A stretch of DNA of 64,000 nt, taken from positions 130,264-194,263 of the forward strand of contig ML210194.1 in NCBI GenBank assembly GCA_004369085.1, in the 5' to 3' direction. Made by a program: the position numbers and the translations under genes. The notes under the pieces are model-generated. The model saw only the letters and a list, made by a program, of their open reading frames with translations, was not told the DNA's origin and ran no database searches. Below, piece after piece: positions 24,639 through 36,000 of this stretch. This DNA is from Coprinopsis marcescibilis (taxonomy: Eukaryota; Basidiomycota; Agaricomycetes; Agaricales; Psathyrellaceae). Each line of letters opens with the position of its first letter. The stretch's first letter is position 1.

Positions 24639-27600
24639 ATGGGAGGAGACCACAAATGTCCTGTGTGTCAAGCGACTTTTACTAGACCTCAGCATGTGGC
24701 GAGGCATATGCGTTCTCGTGAGTACCGAAAATCTCGTCCATCTTCGTTTGGGCTGCTTTTATATTTGATTTCCTCTGTCTCGTTACTCTGTGGGGTGGAT
24801 TTGGATCGTGGTGGAGAGTAAACGGAGGAGAAGGGGATCGTTCAGTCTGGCCCGCACTTCCCCATGGATTACGCGATGTTTCAGGGGAGGAGGAGCGTTG
24901 GTTAGAGGCGAAATCGTGACCTCCATTCGATGTTGTTTCCTGCTGTGGTGCTGGTGTATGGTTCGTGGTTTCTGGTGCTTCTGCGTCTCATTTACTGTGC
25001 CACTCCACGTCGCATTTCGTCTGCAGATACCCCTGGATCACGAATGGCCCCTTGCATTTTGCCGTACTCCTCTGTCTTTCGACTTGAATGCTGATTAGAT
25101 TCTTGTACAGATACTGGAGACCGACCCTACAAATGTCAATTCTGTGGAGACCAATTTGCTCGAAGGTAAGCTGTCGTCATAGTTGCTTGGACCCTTTTGC
25201 TTTAGCCCCTCTTTCTTGACCCATATCCCCCCTAACGTTTGTCTTCATGTGGCATACCTTATCATCCACCATCGCGACCTATTCGTTTCCAGATGCGGGT
25301 CGCTGGCCTCCAGCCTTCTGGAATGTCCTGGAATAGACGCAATGCGACTGGATGATTTGATTCCAGTGGCAGCAACGACGCAATCTATGACGTAATGTGG
25401 TTGGCAGTGGCGTTGTTTGCGCCGGCGGCGGCGCATCTGAATCGTGGCGGGGCCGTGCGCGGCGGCATCGGATGATTTCCCGGAATGGGCATCAGGCGCT
25501 CTGCTGATCGACTTGATGCACGGCGGTCACCGAGTTCGAGCCTCGCGCAGTGTTACTTCATATTTTTCGTTGCACCAGATTTGTGTTTTCTGAAGCTGAA
25601 TATTTTTTACAGTGACCTGCTATCCCGCCATGTCAACAAATGCCATCCAGAAGAGAAGGGTGGGTCCGCATCGGCGGCCAGTGGGCGACGAAAGGGTACC
25701 ACCTCTTTGTCGCGGGCCACTACAAGTAAACAGGCTTGCGACCAATGTGTCCAGTCGAGCTTACCATGCGACGGCAGCAACCCTTGCGGTGAGTGGGCTC
25801 TTACGAACTCGTGACAAAGTTACTTAACACATTTTCAGCGAAATGCGTTCAACGCAAGCATCGATGCACATATGTTAAATTTCACCGACAAACGGCACCT
25901 GTGGGGCCTGGTCACAGCCCTGGCTTGAGCACCTCATCAGGTGGTCCGCGTGCTCATTCACAAGACCAACGACACCCACACCATACACCGTCGGTTCTTT
26001 CAATAAACGGCAACCTACCGGCCCTGAACATTCAGACGTCGAGCAGTCTCGGGCATAGTGGCGCAAACGCAGGCTCACGGTACCCGTCTCTGTACCAGGC
26101 TGGTTCGTCAGGGACAAGTCCGGCCGACGACTTTAGCTACAACTTGCCTCCTCTCAGCGGATATGTGCCGGGTGGGGCGGCTGACCCATCATCACTCTAT
26201 GGGCCCTCCTATACTACTGCTCCGTCTTCTGCCCGTGCGCTCGATGATGACGTTTATGGAAGCATGAATCGACCTGGCACAGCATCGAGTGCTGGCTCGA
26301 GTTCAGCTAGCGGCCATGGGCATAGCGGGTGGACCACTTCGACTTCGTCGGGCGTGTACACCCACGCTCTCGAGCGGCCGTTACACACCCAACCTCAACG
26401 AGACCACCCTTATCAGCACTCTGGAAGCCAACATCAACAACACAGTTCATCTTCGCAACCGCACTGGAACAGCCGTATTCCCAGCGTTGTTGGAGCCGGT
26501 GTTGGCGCCGGTGGACATCCTGTTGCGGGACATGGAGGGCTTGATGGTTACCCACCGTCGCATGGTAATACTTTCGTTTACTACCATTAAAAGTATCATA
26601 GTACTAAACCTACCTTTTTTTTTCCTGCTTGTGCTTTTTATTCCTTATTTCGCCCCGTCGCCTTCGTCGTTGCGCCTTCCTCCCGGCTCGGCTGGTGCTC
26701 CTCGATGGATTGATGGTCGCTGGTCCTCCAATTGCAATTCTCAACCGCCCAACGATTGGATATGTGTGTTCTATGCTTTTCATTATTTTTAATTTTTGCT
26801 TTGTGCTTTCTTCGCTATCCTTTCCACGCACGCTTCGATCTGTTCATATAATCGTATTCGATTCGATGATACCCTGATACCCCCTCATTCTCTCTGCGCA
26901 TAAACTGATACCCTCGCACTCCCCGGTTTGCTTGATATGGTTAAATGGGGTTTTCCTTACTCTATTGCTGTGGCGCTAATCTTGCGTTTTTTTATTTCCT
27001 CACTATTGTATTCGTTGGTCACTTGTTTCTTTTGCATCTTTACTCCCGTTATCCCCTTTATATCCTCCACTCCTTCCATTCCGTACGCACTATACGTCCA
27101 TCTATCGAACCGTCTGTCTTTTTACGTCGATCCGTCGCTACATTTCCTTTTTTGCCGCTATCCCCCGTTTCTTCCGCTTCCTGACTGGTGTGACTTATGA
27201 TGCACGCTCATTTATCGACCTTGCCTTTTATGTGTTTCTTGCGTTCCCATCTGCGTTTTTGCATATTTGCCCATTCTTTCCAACCCTGTGACTTTTTTTT
27301 ATAGATTTGGAAGAGCTCGAAATTGGTTCTGCTCACGCGCAGACGTTCCGGGACTTGTTTGCCGAGGATTTCCAGACGACCGGATCTCCGCTGGTGCGAG
27401 GCTCGCTTGGAGTGGGAATTGGAAGTTTGGGAGGGGATGGGGGGGTGAGTGATGGAGGGAGCAGTGATGGTGGCCACAGCGTTAATAGTGCGCAGAGTAG
27501 GGGCAGTATTGGGCCTAACAGAGGTAGAAGGCGTTATGTACGTGGTTTAGCGCTTTGCCTTGGGGGCTTTTTTTTGGGATGTTGAGCTGATTTAATTTTG

Positions 27601-29524
27601 TGTTTAGATGGATGATTTGCATTCGACGACTGCGAGTGATCCGTATGGGTATGAGTATGGACAGCGGAGAGCGAGAGCGGGCTCTTCGACGAGTAGTTCT
27701 TCGAGGCCTGGTAGTAGACTCCATGGCTATGAGAGCAGTGTGTCGCCAAGTCCGTTGATCACCGGTACGTGCTGTTCTCCTTGCGCACCACCTAGTCTCC
27801 TCCTAATACTATGCATGTTTTATTTAGCGCAATCGCTCGGTATACCAAGCCAGCCGCAATCGGCCACGAACCAAACGTTCTCGCATGCCTTTGACTCGCT
27901 TTCGCTGGAAGATGCGAACGCGTTGGCGTCTTTGGTCGCTGAGAGCGCGGCTGCGAACCCGTCTTTGGACGCGACTGGGATTCTGTCGACTCTGCGTGCG
28001 GAGCAGTTGAGCGATCCTGATGCGACGCCGATGGCCATGCCGGTTGAAGGGCGGGAGGGGCGCGGTGGGCAAGGGTATCCTGCGATCCAGCGCCCGTTGT
28101 CTAGTCTCGCGGCCTTTCCGCCTTCGAGCTATTCGGCAATGTGGAGTAGTAATAGTAACAGTGGCCAGCAGCAGGGTCAGGGCCAGCAGCAGCAGGAAGC
28201 GTATGGGTGGGGGACTGGGGGGGATAATAGCATGATGCTGCATCCTTGGACCCCGGGTGTCCTTGCCGAGTTTGGGTTTGGGAGTCAGCGTGAGGAGGGG
28301 GCGGGGAGTTCTTCTGGTGGTGGTGGACAAGTTGGAGGAGGAGGAGGGGGCTCGTTGCCTGGTTTGACGCCGACGCCCGGTCGGGAGATGGATGCGAGGC
28401 AGATGAAGGAGTTTTGGAAGATGTATATCCGGACTCCTTTGACTGGGCCTGGGTTTGAGGGTGGGCATACGCCGCAGGTTGGTGGTGGTGGTGGCGCAGC
28501 GTCGTCAGCGACTCCGGCTAGATTTGCGGGTGGAGAGAGTGCTGGTGGTGGTGGTGGAGATCCTCCCGGTTCGACTTTGCGCTCGGGGTTCAATGCGTCT
28601 AATTTGGCGTTGCCGACTTCTGGGTCTAGAGGGTTCCGACGACCGAGGGTGAATTCGTTGCCTTCGAGCAATACTACACCCAAGCTTACGAGGGATGGCG
28701 CTGTTGCGTATTTGCAGAGGCAAGGCGGGCTTGGGCCGATGAGCTCGTTGAGGACGACGTTGCAGGGACCGCTTGGGGGCGATGGGAGCGGGAGTGGGAG
28801 TGGGAGTGATGGGGGAACAACGACGAGTCGACCGGCGGGTTTGTCGCATGTGAACCAGCATGAGGATCTGAGCTCGTATGGAGCGGCGGTTATGGCGCGT
28901 AAGGCGCCGTTTAATCTGAATTTCGCGAGGGCGATTGGGAGGATGAGGAGGCAGGATACGCATTGGAGTCCGAGTGGTGGTGGTGGTGGTGGTGCGGGAG
29001 GTGGGGGAAGGTTGTCTGCGATTGCGACGCAGCCGGGTGCGGTGGGTGGGGGGAACCATTCGCCTTTGTCTGAAAGTCCGTCGGTGTCGTCTAGGGCTTC
29101 GAGTGTGGGTGTTGGGGAAGGACAGGAGATGAGGGGTGGGGATGGCCAGCAGGAGGAGCATGTTGTGCGGCCTCGTCCGTCGGTCAAGCGTCTGGCGTCT
29201 AGTGTGTTGGAGAGTGATGTTGCCAAAGTCGGGCGGTTCGATGGGGATAGGGGTGAGCGGGGCTATGATATGGCTGCGCCAAAGCCGTCGGTGCCCGTTT
29301 CTATCCCTCAAGTTCAGGATAGTGGGAGCATGGGTCCTCCGCCTTTTGCAAGCCCGGCGAGCCTTGGATTGCAGGCATCGTCCCATCCGTCTGTGGGCCC
29401 TTCTAGGGCTGGGACGAGAGTCAGCAATCATAGTCCGTTGGTGCAAAACGTTGTGGTTCCCGCTGCTAGTCCTGTAGAAAGGAGGTTGAGCAGGGCTTCG
29501 GGTCCCGAAGCCCTGGGTCAATAA
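24639..29524 (+). CDS. Transcription factor with two C2H2 fingers plus a Zn2Cys6 cluster
   Basis: Nuclear DNA-binding regulator. Seven exons: 24639-24717, 25111-25165, 25613-25788, 25839-26564, 27305-27537, 27608-27764, 27828-29524; total 3123 nt, 1040 residues, phases consistent. Finger 1 is CPVCQATFTRPQHVARHMRSH, split by the first intron. The linker TGDRPYK leads to finger 2, CQFCGDQFARSDLLSRHVNKC followed by H. The binuclear cluster spans exons 3 and 4 as C-x2-C-x6-C-x5-C-x2-C-x6-C (ACDQCVQSSLPCDG ... RKHRCTYVK), then FHRQTAPVGPGH. The rest is long, Ser/Gly/Gln/Pro-rich and probably disordered, with poly-Gly and QQQ runs around 28140-28560 and 28970-29050. Introns 1, 2 and 4 are long (393, 447 and 740 nt) for this locus. 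The first loop of the Zn2Cys6 lacks the usual basic residues. Target genes are unknown. Confidence 0.92.
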
Positions 29525-32221
29525 TGGTACGCGCCATCGTTGTTCTTTGCTGTGTAACTGCTCACTGATTGTTTTTGAATGTAGGTCGTACCACCTCGCT
29601 CCAGATTTCGCGCTCCACCGTCCTCCGCCGTACCCCTTCAGCTGCCTCGATACCACAACTGCCGCCATCCGGACTTTGGCGGGATTACATGATGACTACG
29701 TTATGTTTCAGCTGACCCGCGCCTATTCGCTTCCGGAATCGCCTAATAGCAAAATAAAGTTTCGACTTGTAGACGAGATCTCTGTGTTCTTTCGATGGAA
29801 TGTCCGCCTTTACCCCTTGGACCTTTTTACCTTAACGAGTTACTTGCTCAATTCTTATTGCCTGGTAAAGGTTTCAAGACCAGATGATCTGGAGGGATTT
29901 GGTGGATTTGGCGTGTTACGAACGAAGGAAAAGCGATCACGGCGGCTTGAGATTCGGACTCTGAAGAGAGTGACCGCGCTTGCTTCTTTCTTTCTAGTTG
30001 GTTGCTAGGGTTCGGGTTCTGGTGGACGTTTCGTGTGTACTCTGGTTCATGTATCTTGATTCAACCGTTATCCCCGGTCTTTTTACTTTTTGGTCGCTCT
30101 TAGTAGTAGCTGTTCAAACCTTTGGATTTTCCCTTCATGGATTCTTGCTCTTACTGTACTTTGTATTAATGTTTTTCAGCGCTAGATTTCATTTTCATTT
30201 GCGCGCGCTTTCACTCTACCAAAAGGATTAATTAATTCGTTGGATGACAGAACGTTATTGATATCGATCGTGGTTTTGGTTTCGTGTGGCCATTTGCTTT
30301 CTCACCTCGCGTATATTTCCGACGGTAGACTCGATGTAGAATCTTCACTTTATCAAAGTGTAGATGGCATTCGGACTCTGTAATTATATAGATCTACTAT
30401 AAACATTCAGCCTTCGTGCTAGGCCAGATCCGGTACATGGGGTCCATTCGCGTTCTTTGTGTTACATACTTGCCTAGAGAAGCTTGTCATGTGGAGCACC
30501 TTCTCGTTCTCGCAACTTACGCTTGACAGTCCAAATTAGAATCGAGTTATGTGTATAACGGAAATATAGGCGTGGCATATTCCGTGTACCATGTCGTTAA
30601 CCTACGTTTCTCCGACTTGGGGGAAGACCTTAATGCTAACTGAATCAGAAAGGTGGATTGGAACTCGGAAACATTGCCGCTGTGTATTAGAGTTCAAGAA
30701 GAATGGGATTGGAGGGGGGAATGGTACCGGGACCGTCGACAGTTTGAAGGGTTTGGGACAGAGCTCCGCGACAATGTGAATCAGTGTTCAGATGATTTCT
30801 GTCTCGTGAGTTGATAACGAAGATCTGTGCCGAGTCGATTGATATTCTATTCTGTATGAGGACTAGACCGTTTGAGGACGTGCGCGTCCACTAACCCTAC
30901 ACTAATTGCTGGATTACAGATCTTCCACGTAAGTAGTACGAGTATGCGGCTTTCTTTGGTTATATGTCAGTCAGGTATTTCTCATGTTCGAGGCCTCAAC
31001 TCTGTTTCGGTGATGGCTCGTTTGACTAGAGGGTCGTAATGAAACTTACTCTGTCAGGTATGCGATAACCCACCGGATGCTCCAGTATCTGTATGCCAGC
31101 GTTATCGGGGTTTCTCAGACTATGTTCTTTTGTTAGACACCGGAGGTGAGGCTATGTAAAAGGGTTTCTGGCACATGGTTGGGAATGTGTGAGTAATAGG
31201 TAGCTCCATCTTGCTGGTTCTTTTCTTTGATATTGTGGGGCGTGGTGGAGTGGTCACCTCGATTTCGTGGGGAATGGGCTTGGAGCTTCTGCGGGGACGT
31301 TATCTGATAGCCACTTATGACTCTCGAGACCTTGCTCCAGCGGATCAGGTGGACTTCGCGTGTGCACCGGACTTGAACTTGCTCCAAAAGTCTGGAATAG
31401 CCGTTGGGGAGGCTGATACTAGATATTCAGGGATACTGATACTTAGTAGTAGTACTCGAGTTAGCGTTACTCTTGTCAAATACCTCTAGGCCTATGCTCC
31501 CCATGGTAGCATACACATCGTCTATCGCCTCGTGGAGACGATGACACTATATGAATAGGGGCCAAGAGACCAAACTGGGATATCGGATATGTCCGGTGGC
31601 AGTGTGATTCCCGTTGTCTTTGCTTGCTAGCGACTCGAAACACGAGTGGGCCAGATGATTTCCCTTGACTTTTTCCAGCGGTATGTAGTTCTAATAAGGG
31701 GTACGAAACCTGCTGGTAGCCTGTTATTCGCTGCTCAAACGAGTCACACTGACAGCAATGTCTTTTCAGAAACCCCCGACCTAGGTCTTGACCGTTCCAT
31801 CGGCTCGTTCTCACCGAGGCACGGACTCATGGTTATCTAGCTAAGGTCCTATTCAAATACTGTCTATCATGTTGGGGTCCTGTTAGACCCAGCCCTAATA
31901 GCTGGTATCCTCAAGCGCATTCTTCTCGTTTGTTCATGTCACGGTGAGTCAATCGTGCGATGTAAGTCGACTTATTTGCGCTACAAGCCCACAAAGGTTC
32001 TTTTGAAACGAGAAGAACCACTGATAATTAATTTATACCCCTTGACGCAGATAAAAAAGATAGCTATGGCGCTCGTATGCCTAGTCGGCATTTAAGCAGG
32101 GTTGAGTACAACCAGAACATACCATGGGAAAGCTAGGTACGTGTACCGCCCAAAGGCGGTGTTCAAGATTCAATCAGCCAAGTTGCGGGTAGTATGTAAC
32201 ACCCACACCTGAGACCAAGCT
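29525..32221. other. 3' flank of the transcription factor and gene-poor DNA
   Basis: 29525-30250 is probably 3' untranslated/terminator DNA and stays T-rich. 30250-32221 has only short frames (up to about 112 codons on the minus strand near 31476-31814) with no motif or exon chain. Confidence 0.45.
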
Positions 32222-33047
32222 ATGAGCAACATAGATCTCGACTTCTACGGTACTTTAGTTGGTAGAGCGTTCTTCGCAAGCGGGATCATGAGCCAGCTCG
32301 CCGTCAGTGAGTATTGAAGCCCATTCTCCTTGGTACACAGCTCTGAAACTCGTGTTAAACAGGCTTAGTTATCCGATCGATATTGTGCACCGCTGTATCA
32401 GGGATCAGCCCTCAGCATGTACAATCTCATGGTTGCGTACGAAGGGACATGGCTCCGGATATTCCACTAGGAGACGCTATTACTATCCGTCTCAAGTGGC
32501 GATGGACTTTTTGTTCGCTTACGCTGGCCTCATCTTCAAGTAAACGAAACTAATACTCGTGCTAGCTTTATCGCTGCTATATCGTATGGGAGCACAAGTG
32601 GTGGATCGTCGTACTGCCCTTTCTGACATACCATGGAGCCATTGGTATAACCATCATTCTAATGGAGGGTCTCTTCTATTGACCGCAGTTGACCTGCAGC
32701 TTGGTACTCGGGTATTCTTATCTCAAGAAGCCAACCCGTGCAAGCCAGCATCTCGGTATGGATGTCTCTGACTGTCGTGCCGAACGTTATGGCCACTTTT
32801 TTCATCACCTTCTGGTTAATGTGGGCTCGTCGTACTTTCGCATCAGCTCTCCCCAACCAAGACTTGACCAGCTACTCGCATCATCTCCATCCTCGTTGAA
32901 GCACCCACGCCCTTAACAATCTTTGGGTTAGCTGTTACAATGATCTCGTCAACCAATCCGGCCCAGAAAACCACAGCTAAAGTTTTGAACTGGTACATCG
33001 TCAACCAAACATTTGCTCTTGTGCTTGGTCGCTCGCTCTGTGAATAG
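32222..33047 (+). pseudogene. Possible seven-helix membrane protein (DUF6534-like), gene or remnant
   Basis: Pieces read like a basidiomycete multi-helix membrane protein. An ATG at 32222 opens MSNIDLDFYGTLVGRAFF and a hydrophobic helix ending QLAV. A frame from 32307 gives SPWYTALKLVLNRL and, later, VAMDFLFAYAGLIF. A frame from about 32752 gives WMSLTVVPNVMATFF, ITFWLMWARRTF and LPNQDL. The last part (about 32919-33047) reads LNWYIVNQTFALVLGRSLCE and stop. I could not connect all segments with convincing introns, and the middle is noisy, so it is listed as a possible remnant. A short, strongly spliced real gene remains possible. Confidence 0.35.
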
Positions 33048-36000
33048 CTGCGAAGATTGTTACTTCATAGATTTGTTCAATTATTATATTGTCTAAGAGT
33101 TAAGTCATAATATAATGGATTTATGAAAGAAATGAATATAGGAAATGGTAGTAATGTGGTTGGGGGGTCGACGCAGCGAGGTAATCCTCGCGTCCAGTCG
33201 AAGGTCGTGAAGCCGATGGTTATGGAGTCGGGTAACCCCTTAACTTCGGCATCACTGTACTACCATTTCCGTTCGCTAGAGGAGTGGGTGGGTGGGTGAG
33301 AGAAAAACTGTAGTATCTGTGGAGAATTTGGTGAGTGAGAAAAAGGATTTGGGAAGCTGTTGTTGCCAACGAAGCAGCGGTCTGATAGAGCCAGTCCGTT
33401 CGTTGAGAGCCTCTCGGATGTTCATTGTTTGTCTGTATTTGAATCCGGGGATCTCGCTTGCACAAAATACATGCTCCGTACACTGCGTCCATGTCTGTCT
33501 AACAGCTATGCTTCTCCTTTGCGGCAAGTACATTGCCAATTTGAATCATCCACAGCTCGCGAGGCTGATTATTCATCATATGACGGTTGAGCAGGAAATT
33601 TATCCGCTGATGATTATCTTCCGAGTGACGACCGGAAGGTCTTGGATGATGAAGACTCCTCAAACAGAGGCTGCGGCCGTGTCGAACCCGATTCGTTACT
33701 CATGCCTACGAATAACCAGTGTGAAGGCCACAACTGGGGTAGTCGCGCACACTAGTTCGAAGAGGGGGAATTCTGGCGTGTCTCGATAAGGTGTGAGACG
33801 AAAGGCAGTAGGGTTGGGTGTGTAGTAAGAACAAAGGTGAACTAGTGAGACGCTGGATACTCCAGCGGGAAGATCTAGAACCCTGAGGCGAATTCCCCAG
33901 GTTTTAGTTTTATATTAAATAATAATGGTCCGGGCGCATAGTAGGACAGGGCCGAAGGCCAAATTGTCAGTGAAAAGAAGCATATTATACTTTGAGTCTT
34001 CTGAAGGGCGCATCGAGATCCCCGAGCAGGCGAGATGCGTTCTCCACACCAGTCGTAGCTACAAAACGGCACCAGATCGGGCTCTCCGAGTCAAGTCAAC
34101 ACGTAAGGGAATGTGATTTGACTTCATCTCCGGTTACTAGATAGGCCTTCCTCAAACATTGTACATCAAACCACAACTAGTGGGATTCCAAGATGACTCT
34201 GGCTCAAATATACAGCCTTTGAATTTGATAGTACGCCGAACCGATTGCGTGTACATCTCGGTTATGCGACCAAATTTGGACGTACGGCAACGGTTCCGTT
34301 CGGTTCGCGGACCATGTCGGGCGCTTATTGGCATTGATAATAAGAGAAGGGCCTAAATATAGTTCAGATCTGAAATATGACTGATCTTACATGGTGGTTC
34401 AACTTTTTGCATTTAAAAGATACACACATTCCACAGGCCCATAGTAACTTGTCGGCACATGAGACAGTGATTAGTATTGCGAGATTTAACGCTGTCTGAA
34501 GGACTGTTACATTCGACACCGATGACCTCGACTCGGAGGACGTACTGGCCAGGCTCCAAACAATCCGGAGCTTTGAGCGACACTCTACGCTTACTCTTGA
34601 TGAGTTCTCAGAATCCAGCTGCGGATTCATACGGTACATTTTGAACCATGCTGCTCTGTCGCGCATCAGGAACCTTGGCGCTAAATACCGGAAGTTAAAC
34701 AGCTTGGGACGTGGGTCAAGTAGAATCACAAACAGATATGCGAGAATGAGATCTCTGTAATTGCCACCGCTGGGGTCTGCGTTGGTCCAGGTGGGATCTT
34801 TGTTTAAAGTCGCGTGCCATTCTGTGTTAGGTTTGCGCCAGCGGGCACCGAAATCACTTGTTGTTAGACTGGTTCTTGTAGTCGAATTATGCTCCCATTG
34901 ATGATGTCGTTGGGTTAGACACCACTAACTGGCTGTAAATGTCAATCAGTGAGTATCAAGAGTAAGCAGCTCAGATGTTTCAGGACCTACGCCCATTTAA
35001 TTGAGGGACCCGGATGCCAACGGTATGGCCTTGCAAGACTCCGTCTGGGGTCGACAAAAGTTAATGAGTGAGCGCCATCATTGAACAGGCTTGATATAAT
35101 CTTCAGCGAGATGCGTTGGAATACCTACTTGGTCGAAGACGGTGTGGAAAGCGGTTAAATGAGTCAATCTGGGGAGCGCTTTCATCTTAAAATGGTATGA
35201 TATATAAATGGTTAAATGGGGATTCTTGACGCTCTTGTCGGCTGCTTGTGCTTGCAGACTGTGTTAGTGATGACGAGTTTAAGTTCTACCGGAAAGTCTC
35301 CAGTGTTTGCCACGAACACAAGGGCTAGTGTTCGGCGCCTACCACAAGGTACTAAGAGAGAAGAGCAGAACACCCAGGAGCTTCAGCTAAATGGCTTCTA
35401 TGATGCTCATGGGATATATTCAAGCTTCTCTACCACTACGTATGGCTTAAACAGGCCGCCCCGTGAATCAGAATCCTCAAGTTCGAGCTCTGAAGGTGAC
35501 TCCCTCAAACCCTAGACACGGATTTTAAGTACAACTTGCTCAAGGAAGAGGTCCAATGGCTGAAATTCAGTATGGGGACCCACTGTGCACTGTATAGGTG
35601 GATAGGCACATACTCATGAAGCTGTGGGCACGTCTCACTAGCAGTGCAACATAGGCAAATAGCTTGAGAGTATCTGTGATGTGCTCCTAACGATATCGCT
35701 CAAGCTGCCATGCATACTATTGATGTATACTATGATTAAGATGCTTCTCCGGCACAAGAAGCAAAGTTGGGGGCTACCTAGAGGTGGTGGTAGTATATCA
35801 TCATGGCTCAAGTAGATCCACCGAGACGATACCGCCATCCTGGAACATATAATAGCATATAATTTGCCTATTTTGGCTTCGGGATACCGATTAGCTCCTC
35901 ATGCAAAAGCTTCCAGAAACGGAGAAAGGATAGGATTTATAAGAATTTCTTGACGCAAGGAGGCACTCCTTTATGTCGGTACAGTCTTGTCAAGACACAG

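Noticed and set aside
25495..25555. Box-B-like GAGTTCGAGCCTC inside an intron of the transcription factor
   Set aside because: T-stem has only four pairs, no matching A box, anticodon arm or acceptor stem.
28285..29668. Long minus-strand open frames (up to 387 codons) opposite the last exon of the transcription factor
   Set aside because: They are shadows of the Gly/Ser-rich plus-strand coding sequence; high GC and biased codons open the opposite frames. No splice structure or family motif.
29547..30008. 153-codon frame after the transcription factor stop
   Set aside because: Lies in the probable 3' untranslated region, no motif, T-rich composition continuing beyond it.
32250..32310. tRNA-like string (TTAGTTGGTAGAGCG followed by GGATCATGAGCC)
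   Set aside because: The distance between the D-arm-like and T-arm-like parts is far too short for a tRNA and no acceptor stem forms; the stretch also reads as a membrane-protein exon.
35216..35515. 99-codon ATG frame with Ser-rich tail
   Set aside because: No signal peptide with confidence, no introns, no homology recognised; kept only as a note in the region entry.
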